The notes: generated from the sequence alone by a model not told the origin. Counted from the first letter of the stretch, positions 1 to 10,779 are shown. The stretch: 64,000 nt of DNA from Magnetococcales bacterium (GCA_015234045.1 JADFWU010000007.1:39817-103816); one strand, 5' to 3'. Numbers and translations: made by a program.

Positions 1-235
1 CCTGCTCACGATCCCGGATGGGATGCACATTGCGAGAAGGCATCACTGTGGAAACAGCATGCTTGAAAACCAACTGAGTGACGCTGTTTTTCAGCATCAG
101 ACAGTAATTATCAAACGAAGTGATTACGCCCTGAAGTTTAATGCCATTCATCAAAAACACAGTGACAGGCACTTTTTCGCGCCGAAGTGTGTTGAGAAAC
201 GGATCTTGTACGTTATGTCCGTTGTGAACCGCCAT
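1..235 (-). CDS. hfq: RNA chaperone Hfq (3' end cut by window edge)
   Basis: Reverse-strand translation [78 protein letters not shown] carries the Sm1 and Sm2 (FKHA) motifs of Hfq. Confidence 0.95.
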   Translation of the reverse strand, partial: MAVHNGHNVQDPFLNTLRREKVPVTVFLMNGIKLQGVITSFDNYCLMLKNSVTQLVFKHAVSTVMPSRNVHPIRDREQ

Positions 236-407
236 AGCGATTCCCCCTCGATTTGTTATCGTTATGATTTTTCAGAACCCATTTATAATTAGGCTCCTCA
301 CCCTTCATACCATCTACACAGTTTGACTTTACGCCAAACTTGGATTTTAAGCCAGGCTATGCCAAATTGGAACAAAAGAATCCTAACCACTCGGATAATA
401 TATTTTT

Positions 408-510
408 GGCGTTACGCGGTTGAATGAATTGTGTAGCCATCATTCCCGCTTACGCAGGAATGATGGCTACACGCCTTGATGCCTGTTTCAACCAGCAATT
501 GCGTAACGCC
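408..510. repeat. Repeat family A, copy 1 (MITE/REP-like, about 103 bp)
   Basis: Ends GGCGTTACGCGGTTG...CAATTGCGTAACGCC; internal perfect 16-bp hairpin GTGTAGCCATCATTCC/GGAATGATGGCTACAC at 431-472; related copies near 21.0, 28.6, 30.0 and 60.4 kb. Confidence 0.75.
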
Positions 511-530
511 TGAATAGTAATCCGTGGTCT

Positions 531-1262
531 TTATACCGGCTGCCAAGTCATCCATTCCCGGGCATTCAGATGTACGCCATTGACATCGTCTGAAGCGTGC
601 GAAGCCAGATAGAGAAACACCCGCGCCACCTGATCAGCCGTTGGCAACGTTTCCTGAGACTCACCAGGAAACGCTTGTGCCCGCATGGGCGTTGCCGTGC
701 CACCCGGATTCACTGTATTGACTCGGATATCTGTGTTAGACAACTCAGCCGCCCAGGTTTCGGTGATATTATTCAACGCCGCCTTGGATGCCGCATACGC
801 ACCCCAATAGGCCCGACCTTCATGACCCACACTGGAAGACACATTGATAACTGAGGCTGCCTCACTACGGCGCAGCAACGGCATCATCTCTTTAGTCAGA
901 AACCATGGTGCAGTCAGGTTGACCCGCAAGAGCGTTTCCCACATGCTAGGCTCAACAGCGTCCAACGGTGTAAGCACGCCCAATTGAGCCGCATTGTTGA
1001 CCAGAATATCCAAGCGGCCATAGCGCTCGGCCACACTGGCCGCCAATTCGGGAATCCGAGGTAATTCTTTTTCCAAATCCAACGGAACGATGGTGGCGCG
1101 TCCACCTTTCGCTGCGATTTGATCATAGGTTTGTTCAAGATTTTCCTGGGTGCGGCCCACGAGAATAACGGTGGCACCTTCCCGTGCAAACGCACAGGAA
1201 ACGGCCTTACCGATACCAGAACCAGCACCAGTAACCAAGGCGATGCGATCTTTCAACAGCAT
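531..1262 (-). CDS. SDR family NAD(P)-dependent oxidoreductase
   Basis: TGxxxGIG (TGAGSGIG), NNAA and YAASK motifs of short-chain dehydrogenases. Confidence 0.9.
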   Translation of the reverse strand: MLLKDRIALVTGAGSGIGKAVSCAFAREGATVILVGRTQENLEQTYDQIAAKGGRATIVPLDLEKELPRIPELAASVAERYGRLDILVNNAAQLGVLTPLDAVEPSMWETLLRVNLTAPWFLTKEMMPLLRRSEAASVINVSSSVGHEGRAYWGAYAASKAALNNITETWAAELSNTDIRVNTVNPGGTATPMRAQAFPGESQETLPTADQVARVFLYLASHASDDVNGVHLNAREWMTWQPV

Positions 1263-1354
1263 AGAGGTTCCTTTCCATTGTCCATGAGTGTAACACCAAC
1301 ACCGCGTATAAATACCGGCAAAAACAGAGACCTAAATAGAGGCTCAAACAAGCC

Positions 1355-2350
1355 ATGAATCAAGAAAATCGCCATGAAATACGCTTGGCAGACACACCTC
1401 TAATCTTCATCATGGGACCGACAGCCTCTGGAAAATCGGGCCTGGCCCTCTCCTTGGCGCAACATTTCCCTTTTGAGATCGTAAACGCCGATTCCATCCA
1501 GGTCTACCGTAGAATGGATATTGGCTCTGCCAAGCCCAGTCCCGAAGAGCAGGCTCAGGTACCACATCACCTGTTAGATGTTGTTGAACCAGATGATCCT
1601 TTTTCCGCTGCCCGCTACCGGGATCATGCCCTTGAAATAATGACCGACTGCCACAAACGCGGTGTCATACCGCTATTTGTCGGCGGCACCGGTCTCTATC
1701 TACGCGCACTCTCTGAAGGATTGGCACCGATTCCGCCAGTAGACCCGCAAATCCTTACCGAACTCCAACAGCGCGGCCAAAAAGAGGGTTGGCCAACCCT
1801 GCACAACCAACTGGCCCAACATGATCCAGACGCTGCACAACGCCTGCCACCCAATGACGGCCAGCGTATCAGCCGGGCATTATCGGTATTTCTCTCCTCA
1901 GGCAATACGTTAACCTACTGGCAGAACCAGCAACACCCTATTCCCAAACAGCCGATTCTCAAGCTCGCCCCTTTTCAGGCCCGCGAGACCCTCTATGCAC
2001 GCATAGAAAAACGCTTTGATCAAATGATTGCCATGGGATTTATGGATGAGGCCCGCATGCTGCTGGAACGCGGATATGATCGTTCACTACCCGCCATGAA
2101 AGCGGTGGGCTATCGGCAAGCATTTCTACACCTGGATGGCAAACTCTCTTTGCAAGAATCCATTGAGTTAGGCAAGCGGGATAGTCGCCGTTATGCCAAA
2201 CGCCAGCTCACTTGGTTGCGCTCTGAGTCTGATCTGGTCTGGATCACCGATCAATGTGCGGACACAGCCACCAGCGTGGTTGATGCGTTTATTCAATCTG
2301 GCAGAATGCCCACTCAACCAAAAAGCTGGACCAATACGCACCCTGCTTAA
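1355..2350 (+). CDS. miaA: tRNA dimethylallyltransferase MiaA
   Basis: GPTASGKSGLAL P-loop, NADSIQVYRRMDIGSAKP, VGGTGLYLRAL, KRDSRRYAKRQLTWLR. Confidence 0.96.
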   Translation: MNQENRHEIRLADTPLIFIMGPTASGKSGLALSLAQHFPFEIVNADSIQVYRRMDIGSAKPSPEEQAQVPHHLLDVVEPDDPFSAARYRDHALEIMTDCHKRGVIPLFVGGTGLYLRALSEGLAPIPPVDPQILTELQQRGQKEGWPTLHNQLAQHDPDAAQRLPPNDGQRISRALSVFLSSGNTLTYWQNQQHPIPKQPILKLAPFQARETLYARIEKRFDQMIAMGFMDEARMLLERGYDRSLPAMKAVGYRQAFLHLDGKLSLQESIELGKRDSRRYAKRQLTWLRSESDLVWITDQCADTATSVVDAFIQSGRMPTQPKSWTNTHPA

Positions 2351-2405
2351 TTGGAATACGCTCTACTGTCTAACATCCTGAGATCCGCACTGCTTTCCAT
2401 ACCCC

Positions 2406-2449
2406 TGAATCAAAAAAAACGGCCCATAAAAGAGCCGTTTTTTGATTCA
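2406..2449. terminator. Bidirectional rho-independent terminator between miaA and the dksA-like gene
   Basis: TGAATCAAAAAAAACGGC...GCCGTTTTTTGATTCA stem with A and T tracts between convergent genes. Confidence 0.8.
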
Positions 2450-2474
2450 GAGTCACGTATACGCATTTTCAAAG

Positions 2475-2918
2475 TTAAGGTCCGCTATGCGCCGAAACCT
2501 TAACCCGTTCACCTTTTTCCTGCTTTGTTTTGCAGTCGATACAGAGATCTGTTACCGGACGAGCCTCAAGACGACGCAGGCCGACCTCTATTCCGCACTC
2601 TTTGCAATAGCCGAAATCATCATGTTCAATTTTAAGGATTGTCCGGTCGATTTTGCCGATCAGCTTAAGCTCACGATCACGGGTTCGAAGCTCAAAGTTC
2701 CGATCCGTCTCTAACGTGGCACGATCTGCCGGATCAGCGAATATCGCCTCTTCATTATTCATATTTTCAACGGTTCTTTCCGCACCATGCCGCAACTGAT
2801 GTTTCCATTGCAACAACAACATACGAAAAAATGCCCGTTGTTCAGGACACATGTACTCTTCATTTTTATTGGGTTTATAGCCTTCCGGCAGTTCAATATC
2901 TGCTATCTTGCTGGTCAT
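2475..2918 (-). CDS. DksA/TraR family zinc-finger protein
   Basis: Coiled-coil N-terminus and C4 finger CKECGIEVGLRRLEARPVTDLCIDCK. Confidence 0.85.
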   Translation of the reverse strand: MTSKIADIELPEGYKPNKNEEYMCPEQRAFFRMLLLQWKHQLRHGAERTVENMNNEEAIFADPADRATLETDRNFELRTRDRELKLIGKIDRTILKIEHDDFGYCKECGIEVGLRRLEARPVTDLCIDCKTKQEKGERVKVSAHSGP

Positions 2919-3220
2919 AACACCCTCACTAACCGATTTTCACCAGCCATAGCGGGCTACTCATCGGACTGATTTTTTTAATCCAGACGACCTCTTAATA
3001 AATGTATTACCAGAGCTTTTCGCGTGCCCAATTCCCTGGCAACACACACCCTTTTTTTCTAAACAGTCTATTTTATCCAGATTGCCAATAAACTTCCAAC
3101 GCTATTATCAAAATCGTGCACTTACTCTTTGACACCGTATCTCACATGCGTTGGAATGCCAAATTTGGCAAAAAAAATCAAGAGAAATCGACCAGCGCAG
3201 GTCAGTTTGTTGTGATTTCT

Positions 3221-4618
3221 TCAGGTGTCAGGAAATATCTTACCGGGATTCATGATGCCCAACGGATCAAATAGTCGTTTGATTCGCCTTTGCAAAGCCA
3301 GCGTATCCGTACCAACTTCCCACGACATAAACGCCTTTTTCTGCACACCAATACCATGTTCACCGGAGAGCGATCCATTCAGACGTATCACCAGATCAAA
3401 CAGTTTTTCCAATGCCTTCTCAGCCCGCGCCATTATCGCTGCATCCGCTGGATCTACCAACATATTGACATGGATATTTCCGTTGCCTGCATGGCCAAAA
3501 CAGACAATGGGAATAGCGCTCTGTTTGGCAAGCGCGGATACACCATCAATCAATGCCGCCAACCGGGATACCGGCACCACCACATCTTCGTTGATGCGCT
3601 TTGGCGATAATTTTTTCAAAGCAGGCGACAACGCATGACGGGCACTCCATATTTGCTCCGCCTCAGCGTCACTCTCTGCCACGGCCATTTCAACCGGTTT
3701 TAGCGCCTGTATCTGTTGGTTTACAGCCTCCGCCATACCGTCAATCATGGTAGCGTTTCCACTGACTTCGAGCAACAACAACGCCTGGGCCGTATCTGGC
3801 ACGTCCACTGTATTTTCACTGCGGAGAATATCCAGGCAGGCGGCATCCAAAAACTCTATTGCAGAAGGCGGCTCACCCACGGCCATCAATTGAGACACCG
3901 CTTTGGCGGCTTGAGAAACCGAACTAAAAAAGGCGCGAAGCATCCGACGCGCTTGTGGACGTGGCGCTAATTTAACAATGGCCTGAGTAATCACAGCCAA
4001 CGTGCCTTCAGAACCAATCAACAAACGGGTTAGATCGTAGCCCACCACATTTTTTGTGGTCCAACCGCCAGTTTCAATCACGGTGCCATCCGCCAACACC
4101 GCTTCCAATCCCAACACCCAATCGCGCGTCACACCATAGCGAATCGCATTGGGACCAGCAGCACACATGGCCAGATTGCCACCAATCGCACAACTTTTTG
4201 CAGAAGAAGGATTAGGCGGCCAGAACAAACCGTGCGGCGCCAATGCGCCTTGCAGTGAGTCATTGATCACACCCGGTTCAACACGCGCCAGACGATCTTC
4301 CGGTACAATTTCCAAAATACGATTCATTTTCTGTGTTGAGAGCACGACACCACCCTGCACGGCCAATGCGCCACCCACATTGCCCGTACCAGCGCAGCGC
4401 GGTGTTACAGCCATACCGGCATCGTTACAGGTCTTCAACGCGGCCACCACCTGATCGCGGTTCTCTGCCAACACCACGGCACCGGGCATATAGCGCAGCT
4501 GGGTATTATCCCAGGCATAGGCCTCCATCTCAGCGGGTTTGCTCAATACCTGAGCCGGTGCGACTGCCTGTTTGAGACGCTCAAGGAATGTGCGGGTTAC
4601 TGTATAGTGATCACTCAT
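3221..4618 (-). CDS. FAD-binding oxidase, glycolate oxidase subunit GlcD-like
   Basis: FAD_binding_4 type PRCAGTGNVGGALA and C-terminal GEHGIGVQKKAFM. Confidence 0.85.
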   Translation of the reverse strand: MSDHYTVTRTFLERLKQAVAPAQVLSKPAEMEAYAWDNTQLRYMPGAVVLAENRDQVVAALKTCNDAGMAVTPRCAGTGNVGGALAVQGGVVLSTQKMNRILEIVPEDRLARVEPGVINDSLQGALAPHGLFWPPNPSSAKSCAIGGNLAMCAAGPNAIRYGVTRDWVLGLEAVLADGTVIETGGWTTKNVVGYDLTRLLIGSEGTLAVITQAIVKLAPRPQARRMLRAFFSSVSQAAKAVSQLMAVGEPPSAIEFLDAACLDILRSENTVDVPDTAQALLLLEVSGNATMIDGMAEAVNQQIQALKPVEMAVAESDAEAEQIWSARHALSPALKKLSPKRINEDVVVPVSRLAALIDGVSALAKQSAIPIVCFGHAGNGNIHVNMLVDPADAAIMARAEKALEKLFDLVIRLNGSLSGEHGIGVQKKAFMSWEVGTDTLALQRRIKRLFDPLGIMNPGKIFPDT

Positions 4619-4626
4619 AGCACGCC

Positions 4627-5247
4627 CTATTCGGATGGCTCATCCGGGGATGATGAATCAAACCGGGTATCCACATCAATATAGGAAACCACTTCTCGGA
4701 CACCGCGAACGCGGGAGATCTCCACCGCGCGGTCCCGCTCTCTGACCGATCCGGCAATGCCGGTTAAATAGACCACCTTTTTTGTGGTTTCAACATGAAT
4801 ATCCAAACCACGAACCACCTCATCTGCAAGAATTTTCATCTTGATCGTGCCGGTAATCCAGGTGTCTTCTGCCACCTCTTTCGGTGTCATTTCCTCAATT
4901 TGCAGCTCGGATGAAACCGCCTGCACACCACGGGTATAGCGCGCTATACGGATAGCTTCATCAATCTCCTCTTTGGTGGACGCTGTACCTGTCAATAGCA
5001 CCTTACCGCGAAACACCGACACATTGATGTTACCAGCCCGCACCTCTTCACTCTCTACAAAGCTACTGCGCAGCTTCAACGCCACCCAATGATCTTCCAG
5101 AGACTCACCAGCACCACGCCGCTCCAACAGCGTACTGCCCGCCAGGACACCGGCACCAAGCACCACCACCGGAGCACAAGCGGTTTGGCTCAATAGCGAT
5201 ACCAGACTGACCACAGCCAACAGTATCCTTTGCCGTTTGCCTACCAT
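4627..5247 (-). CDS. BON-domain lipoprotein (DolP/YraP-like)
   Basis: Lipobox LLSQTAC; two BON repeats (GNINVSVFRGKVLLTGTAST; VETTKKVVYLTGIAGS). Confidence 0.85.
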   Translation of the reverse strand: MVGKRQRILLAVVSLVSLLSQTACAPVVVLGAGVLAGSTLLERRGAGESLEDHWVALKLRSSFVESEEVRAGNINVSVFRGKVLLTGTASTKEEIDEAIRIARYTRGVQAVSSELQIEEMTPKEVAEDTWITGTIKMKILADEVVRGLDIHVETTKKVVYLTGIAGSVRERDRAVEISRVRGVREVVSYIDVDTRFDSSSPDEPSE

Positions 5248-5269
5248 GGATTTTTTCTCCCTCTCAACT

Positions 5270-5629
5270 TTACCATCCGGGCCTGAAAGCATCCCGCACC
5301 AACTCAATATTCCACAACACACCCTTGCGTTGCATCAACACCGCATCAAACCGACAGGCCATATCTGCCATTGCATTATTCTTCTGAAGCCACATCTCGG
5401 CGAGCCGGATCAATTTATGCTGCTTCATCGCGTCAATCGCCTCGCCTGGATCACCAGATCGACGCGCCTTAACTTCGCAAAACACCAAAACATCCCCTTC
5501 TCTGGCCACCAGATCAAGCTCACCATAACGACTACGCACATTGCGAGCTACGATTTCATAACCAGACTTTTGCAAGAATCGTGCTGCAACCCGCTCTGCC
5601 GTTGCACCAAAGTGATGTCGCGCATCCAT
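5270..5629 (-). CDS. YraN family protein (UPF0102)
   Basis: AERVAARFLQKSGYEIVARNVRSRYGELDLVAREGDVLVFCEVKARRS, endonuclease-like fold signature. Confidence 0.9.
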   Translation of the reverse strand: MDARHHFGATAERVAARFLQKSGYEIVARNVRSRYGELDLVAREGDVLVFCEVKARRSGDPGEAIDAMKQHKLIRLAEMWLQKNNAMADMACRFDAVLMQRKGVLWNIELVRDAFRPGW

Positions 5630-5634
5630 CCACC

Positions 5635-6534
5635 CTACTCCCGCAGACCCAACGCCATTTGATACAGTTTGGAACGCGGCATTCCCGTTTGATCCGCAAC
5701 CTGACGCGCGGCATCCTTAACCCGCAGCCCTGATTCAAACGCTTCACGCAGTAGCTGTTCAGGATTTTTTTGTGTCTGATTGATAGCAGATTCAGAACCA
5801 TCACTACCCTGAATCAACACAACAATCTCGCCACGAGGTGGCTCCGCTTCAAACGTTGCCAAAACCGATCCGGCACCGCCTCGATACCAGGTTTCGAACC
5901 GCTTGGTCAACTCACGTGCCACTACAATCAAGCGCTCCTCACCCAACACCTCAACAATGGTCCGCAACAACGCCACCAAACGGTTGGGCGATTCAAACAA
6001 GATAAGCGTTCTCTCCTCAGCAGACAAAGCCGTGAGCCAACGTTTACGCTCTCCAACCTTGCGTGGCGGGAACCCCTCAAAGATAAATCGGTCACCAGAA
6101 AAACCAGACCCCGCCAAAGCGGTCACCACTGAAGATGGGCCTGGTAAAACCTCCACATCCATACCCGCATCCACCACCGCTTTGATCACCGGTTCACCCG
6201 GATCACGCAACACCGGCATGCCGGCATCAGAGACGAGGGCCAACGACCGACCCTGCTCAAGTGCGACGAGCACGCCCGGTATGCGCTGGTGACTATTATG
6301 AGCATTCAGAGATTTTAATGATGTACTTATGCCATAATGGTTGCACAATACCCGCGTGCGTCGAGTATCCTCAGCATAGATAAGGTCTACTTCGTCCAAA
6401 ATCCGACGCGCCCGGTAAGTAAAATCCTCCAGGTTGCCGATTGGGGTTGCAACGATGTACAATTTTCCGGTTGACAAGTTATTGACTCGACATAAAAATC
6501 CAACAAAAAACCATGGGATCCAATAAAAATCCAT
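5635..6534 (-). CDS. rsmI: 16S rRNA (cytidine(1402)-2'-O)-methyltransferase RsmI (start uncertain)
   Basis: KLYIVATPIGNLEDFTYRARRIL, EDTRRT, SDAGMPVLRDPG, LPGPSSVVTAL. The ORF is open to 6576; the true start may be further downstream (e.g. TTG at 6477). Confidence 0.93.
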   Translation of the reverse strand: MDFYWIPWFFVGFLCRVNNLSTGKLYIVATPIGNLEDFTYRARRILDEVDLIYAEDTRRTRVLCNHYGISTSLKSLNAHNSHQRIPGVLVALEQGRSLALVSDAGMPVLRDPGEPVIKAVVDAGMDVEVLPGPSSVVTALAGSGFSGDRFIFEGFPPRKVGERKRWLTALSAEERTLILFESPNRLVALLRTIVEVLGEERLIVVARELTKRFETWYRGGAGSVLATFEAEPPRGEIVVLIQGSDGSESAINQTQKNPEQLLREAFESGLRVKDAARQVADQTGMPRSKLYQMALGLRE

Positions 6535-8857
6535 GGCCAGAAACCGCCACCCGTACCAAACGGAAACCATCCGCATGATCCGGTTAGCCCTTCTCCGACT
6601 CTTTTACAAACCACGTGCAGCCTATCTGGCGCTGCTGCTTCCTGTGGTGCTGTTGACCAGCGCCTGTAGCCTTGATTCAACGGGAACTGACGCAGTTAAA
6701 AAAACCGCTGACAAACCACCCGCAATCAAAAAACAGGTTAAAAAAGCACCGACACCCAAGCTACCACCCGGACCAAGCCCAGCGGAACAGGCCGCAGAAC
6801 AGCTCTTGTTTCAAGGGGACCAATTCACCCTGGATGACCAGCTTGATCAAGCGATTTTCGCATTCCAACAATTGATCAAACGCTATCCTGAAACGCCGTT
6901 CGTCTCTGAAGCGTTGGTTCGACTGGCTGATATTCACCTGCGCCGCAATGAACGCCAAGCCGCTGAACGCGCCTTACAGTCGGCTGCACGTTACGTTAAA
7001 CATCCTGCCGCTGACCGTGCTGCATGGAAACTCGCCATGCTCTATGACCACGATGGTGATCAAGAACGCGCTTGGCCCTATTGGGCGCGTTTGGCCAAAG
7101 CTGGACAGTTTCAACATCAAGGTGCTTGGGCGCGTCTGATTGATTCCTATTTTTCCACCGGTTCCAAGGATAATAGCATCATCTTTTTACGCAACCTGCC
7201 GCAAACCAATCTGGAACAGCCTCAACTGAGACATTTTCTCAACGCAGCAACCTTTCAAACACAAACACGTTTGGAAGATTTATTGTCTTTCCAGCCAGCC
7301 TCTTCGCCTTTGCGCCGTCCACTCCATCTGATATTGGGCGACAAGCTCGCAGAAAACCAACAACTGGATGAGGCCAAAAAACATTGGAAAAAAGCGGCGG
7401 GCCTGCCCGGTGAGGCGTCACCAGTCAACAGTGCTGATGAACAATCCAGTAGTGAATCACAGGATACCATACCACCGTCAAGCACTGATCTACTGGGCGC
7501 GTTGATGCTGCAAGCTGACAGTGCATTTAATACTGACCAAACCAATGACCTTCTGCCAGACCATGAGTCACCGTTAGAGAATTCTGACCGGGACACGCTA
7601 CCGGAAACATCACGCTCTCAACTGAAACAAGAGGCATTGATTCGACTGGGCGAAACAGTCTCATCAGAAACCCCACTGCATGTTGGCCTGTTACTTCCAC
7701 TCACATCCCGCTATGCGCGTCTTGGTCAAAATCTGATTCAAGGTGCCCTTCAGGCGTTGTCGGATTATCGGGATGTCTCCATCACGCTGAGAGTGGAAGA
7801 TACCGGTGGTGAGCCCCAATCTGCCCAGGATGCCTTTCATCGGCTCATGGATGGTGACGTGGACCTGATCATCGGACCGCTGGTTCATGATGCCGCCCAA
7901 GCGGTGATCCCACTGGCACGCCGACAAGGCATACCACTGATCGCCCTCAATCCACATCTTGAACTTCTACAAGCTGGTGAGGTTGCACCTAACGAAGGTG
8001 TTGACTCAGCCCCTGTCTTTCTCAATGCGTTCCATCCCACCCATCAGGCCCATGTCATGGCCCGCCATGCGGTACAGATTGCCCAACGACAACGCTTTGC
8101 CATCCTGGCCCCTGATTCTGATTTTGGCACATTGATGACCCAAGCTTTTACTGAAAAGGTGGAGTCATTGGGCGGTAGCGTTGTGCGTGTGGTACGTTTT
8201 CCTGCCAATACCCGTGATTATTCTGATAGCATAAAAGCCCTGGCTCACCTGAGTAAGGAGAGTACCAAACAGAGAATACGCTTGGTGTGGAAATCACCGT
8301 CTCTGGACCCTTCGGACCCAACGCGACCTCAACAGGAACGCGACTTGGAACCCTGGGTTGATTTTGATGCACTTTTTTTACCGGTATCTGCCGAACAGGT
8401 GCGCTTGATTGCACCGCAAGCCAGCTTCTTCAATATCCGTATGCCGGATGTGGCTTTTTTGGGTGTTTCTCTTTGGAATCAGCCTGACAAACTACTTTCA
8501 GAAGGAACGGATTATCTGCAAGGTGCCGTATTTTGTGACAGCGGTCAACAGGAGCGCAGCCATTTTCAAGCGGTGTTTTCGTCCATCTGGACCCAACCGC
8601 CCTACAGCATCACCCATCTGGTGTATGATAGCGTTGCGCTGCTGGCCCAATTACGCCGTGATGAACGACTGGGCGGCCCAGAATGGCAGGCTGGCATGAC
8701 ACGACCAATGGGATTTATCGGCTCCTCTGGACAGCTCCAGCTATTGGAAAGCGGCCTGAGCCAGCGCCACTACCAGTTATTACAGATTCAGCGTGAAGGC
8801 ATTGTGCCTCTAACCAGTGCGTTGCACGCTACAGACAAAAGGACCAATCCACTATGA
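6533..8857 (+). CDS. Penicillin-binding protein activator LpoA/LppC-like lipoprotein
   Basis: Lipobox LLTSAC, TPR-rich N-terminus, periplasmic-binding-protein-like C-terminal domain (VGLLLPLTSRYARLGQNLIQGALQAL; IIGPLVHDAAQAVIPLARRQGIPLIALN). Start may be the ATG at 6575. Confidence 0.82.
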   Translation: MARNRHPYQTETIRMIRLALLRLFYKPRAAYLALLLPVVLLTSACSLDSTGTDAVKKTADKPPAIKKQVKKAPTPKLPPGPSPAEQAAEQLLFQGDQFTLDDQLDQAIFAFQQLIKRYPETPFVSEALVRLADIHLRRNERQAAERALQSAARYVKHPAADRAAWKLAMLYDHDGDQERAWPYWARLAKAGQFQHQGAWARLIDSYFSTGSKDNSIIFLRNLPQTNLEQPQLRHFLNAATFQTQTRLEDLLSFQPASSPLRRPLHLILGDKLAENQQLDEAKKHWKKAAGLPGEASPVNSADEQSSSESQDTIPPSSTDLLGALMLQADSAFNTDQTNDLLPDHESPLENSDRDTLPETSRSQLKQEALIRLGETVSSETPLHVGLLLPLTSRYARLGQNLIQGALQALSDYRDVSITLRVEDTGGEPQSAQDAFHRLMDGDVDLIIGPLVHDAAQAVIPLARRQGIPLIALNPHLELLQAGEVAPNEGVDSAPVFLNAFHPTHQAHVMARHAVQIAQRQRFAILAPDSDFGTLMTQAFTEKVESLGGSVVRVVRFPANTRDYSDSIKALAHLSKESTKQRIRLVWKSPSLDPSDPTRPQQERDLEPWVDFDALFLPVSAEQVRLIAPQASFFNIRMPDVAFLGVSLWNQPDKLLSEGTDYLQGAVFCDSGQQERSHFQAVFSSIWTQPPYSITHLVYDSVALLAQLRRDERLGGPEWQAGMTRPMGFIGSSGQLQLLESGLSQRHYQLLQIQREGIVPLTSALHATDKRTNPL

Positions 8858-9699
8858 CCTCTCAGGTGCCTGCACTCTCCGTGGAATTTTTTCCGCCTAA
8901 GACACCAGAAGCGGAAGGCCGTTTTTGGAAAGCACTGCCCGAATTGTTGGCAGTAAATCCCGAATTCATCTCCATCACCTATGGTGCAGGCGGCAGTGAT
9001 CGAGACAGTTCCGGCAAGTTTGTCTGTGCGGTCAAAGAGAAAGTGAAGTGCGGTTTGGTGGCACATCTGACTTGTATTGGTGAGACCATTGAGACCATCG
9101 AAGGGTTACTCAAAACCTACCGTAATGCCGGCATCAATGAGATTCTCGCTTTGCGTGGCGACCGGGCCGATGACATGCCCGAAGACATCTTTGACAAAAG
9201 CGCCTTTCGGTACGCCAATGAACTAACCGCCTATTTACACAATACGCACCCGGATCTGAAACTCGGTGTGGCGGCCTATCCTGAAACCCATCCAGAAGCC
9301 TCCAGTCCAGAAGCGGATATTGAGGTTTTGAAGAAAAAACAGGATGCCGGCGGCCAATACGCCATCACCCAGTTTTTCTATGATAATGATAACTACGCCC
9401 GCTTTTTGGAAAAATGTCAGAAAGCCGGTATCACCATCCCGATCATTCCCGGCATTCTTCCTGCGGCTTATTATAAACAGCTGGTACGCTTCTCCGATTT
9501 TTGCGGGGCAAAAGTGCCAGATTCAATCCGAAACAGAATGGACCCCTTTCTGGATGACCCTGATACACTGTTCAAGAAAGGCGTTGAGCTAACGGCTGAA
9601 CATGTGCAAACACTGAATAAAATAGGTGTGCCCGGCATTCATATATACACCCTGAACCGCTCTGATGCGACAGTGGAAATTGTCAAAGCGCTCTCATAA
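8854..9699 (+). CDS. metF: 5,10-methylenetetrahydrofolate reductase
   Basis: SVEFFPPKTPE, ITYGAGGSDRD, LALRGDRADD, ITQFFYDNDNY, IPGILP. Confidence 0.96.
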   Translation: MTSQVPALSVEFFPPKTPEAEGRFWKALPELLAVNPEFISITYGAGGSDRDSSGKFVCAVKEKVKCGLVAHLTCIGETIETIEGLLKTYRNAGINEILALRGDRADDMPEDIFDKSAFRYANELTAYLHNTHPDLKLGVAAYPETHPEASSPEADIEVLKKKQDAGGQYAITQFFYDNDNYARFLEKCQKAGITIPIIPGILPAAYYKQLVRFSDFCGAKVPDSIRNRMDPFLDDPDTLFKKGVELTAEHVQTLNKIGVPGIHIYTLNRSDATVEIVKALS

Positions 9700-9849
9700 A
9701 TACACCGCTTTTCATGCGCTGATAAACGGACCACTGACACACGTGTTCGTCCCCTCTGCATTGGCTATTGCTTTGTCTATGCGGCGATCAACCTGGAAGC
9801 AGAACGCCTTTTGACATATCATGTGAACTGGATACACGGATTATGATTA

Positions 9850-10779
9850 ATGGCTGAAGTCTCTTTTACTGCGATTGATCGCGTTGCAAGGATTTTGTGG
9901 TCGCCTATGATTTTTTTGCGTATTGCTCTTCCGCTTCTTGCCTCAATTGCCCTGCTATTGTCAGCCGGCACGCTTTCGGCGCAAGACAAGATGATTCAAC
10001 ACCCCGGTGGCAAATTACTCTATCAGTCACGTGAACTCTGGTTGACTGGTGAGCACCATGACGCGGCCAATAAGATGATCGCTGCCATGGCATTGACACC
10101 GGATCATATTGATATTTCAGATTGGCTCACCCAAAAGAACAAGACAACGCTGGAATCCCTGACACATCCACTCATCGTTGATCTCAAACGTCGATTGGAA
10201 CGCGCCCGACGCTATATTCCCTACCGCGCTTCTGAAACATCATTTCCAGACAAAGCCCGTTACCGGTTTCGCACGGCGCGTACGATAACACTCTCAAAAA
10301 GTGCGCCTGATCTGATTTGGAACCGGGTTGGACCATTAACCCGCTATGAACTTGTGGTGGATGATGCACTTTATTCGATTCCGCCCAAAACAGATATCGG
10401 ATGGCTACGCTATACCATCCAACCGCTAGCGCCCGGCGAACATCATTTCCGAATAGGACTGTTCAACGGTGAACAGCCGGTTCCATATCCACGTCACGAC
10501 AATCACATCATCTGGTTGGATGACAAAGTGGACAATGAACTGTTCGGCCAATTGACCTCATTGGAAGAACAGTTCCCGGACAATCCACTACTGGCTGCCG
10601 TCTTCCTGGATACCCATGGTCTCTTGGTGCCTGCGTTTGAACGCTATCGGAAACTCTGGGTCGATGATCCACTCAACCCGGTTTTACTGCAATTTCTGAT
10701 CAGAGTCAGTAAGTTGCTTGGACTGGAGTGCAGTTTTTCCTTTTATAAAATGCTCTGGCACCAGTCTCAACATGAATAG
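9850..10779 (+). CDS. Exported protein of unknown function
   Basis: Long ORF with signal peptide-like LPLLASIALLLSAGTLSAQ; no family recognised. Confidence 0.65.
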   Translation: MAEVSFTAIDRVARILWSPMIFLRIALPLLASIALLLSAGTLSAQDKMIQHPGGKLLYQSRELWLTGEHHDAANKMIAAMALTPDHIDISDWLTQKNKTTLESLTHPLIVDLKRRLERARRYIPYRASETSFPDKARYRFRTARTITLSKSAPDLIWNRVGPLTRYELVVDDALYSIPPKTDIGWLRYTIQPLAPGEHHFRIGLFNGEQPVPYPRHDNHIIWLDDKVDNELFGQLTSLEEQFPDNPLLAAVFLDTHGLLVPAFERYRKLWVDDPLNPVLLQFLIRVSKLLGLECSFSFYKMLWHQSQHE

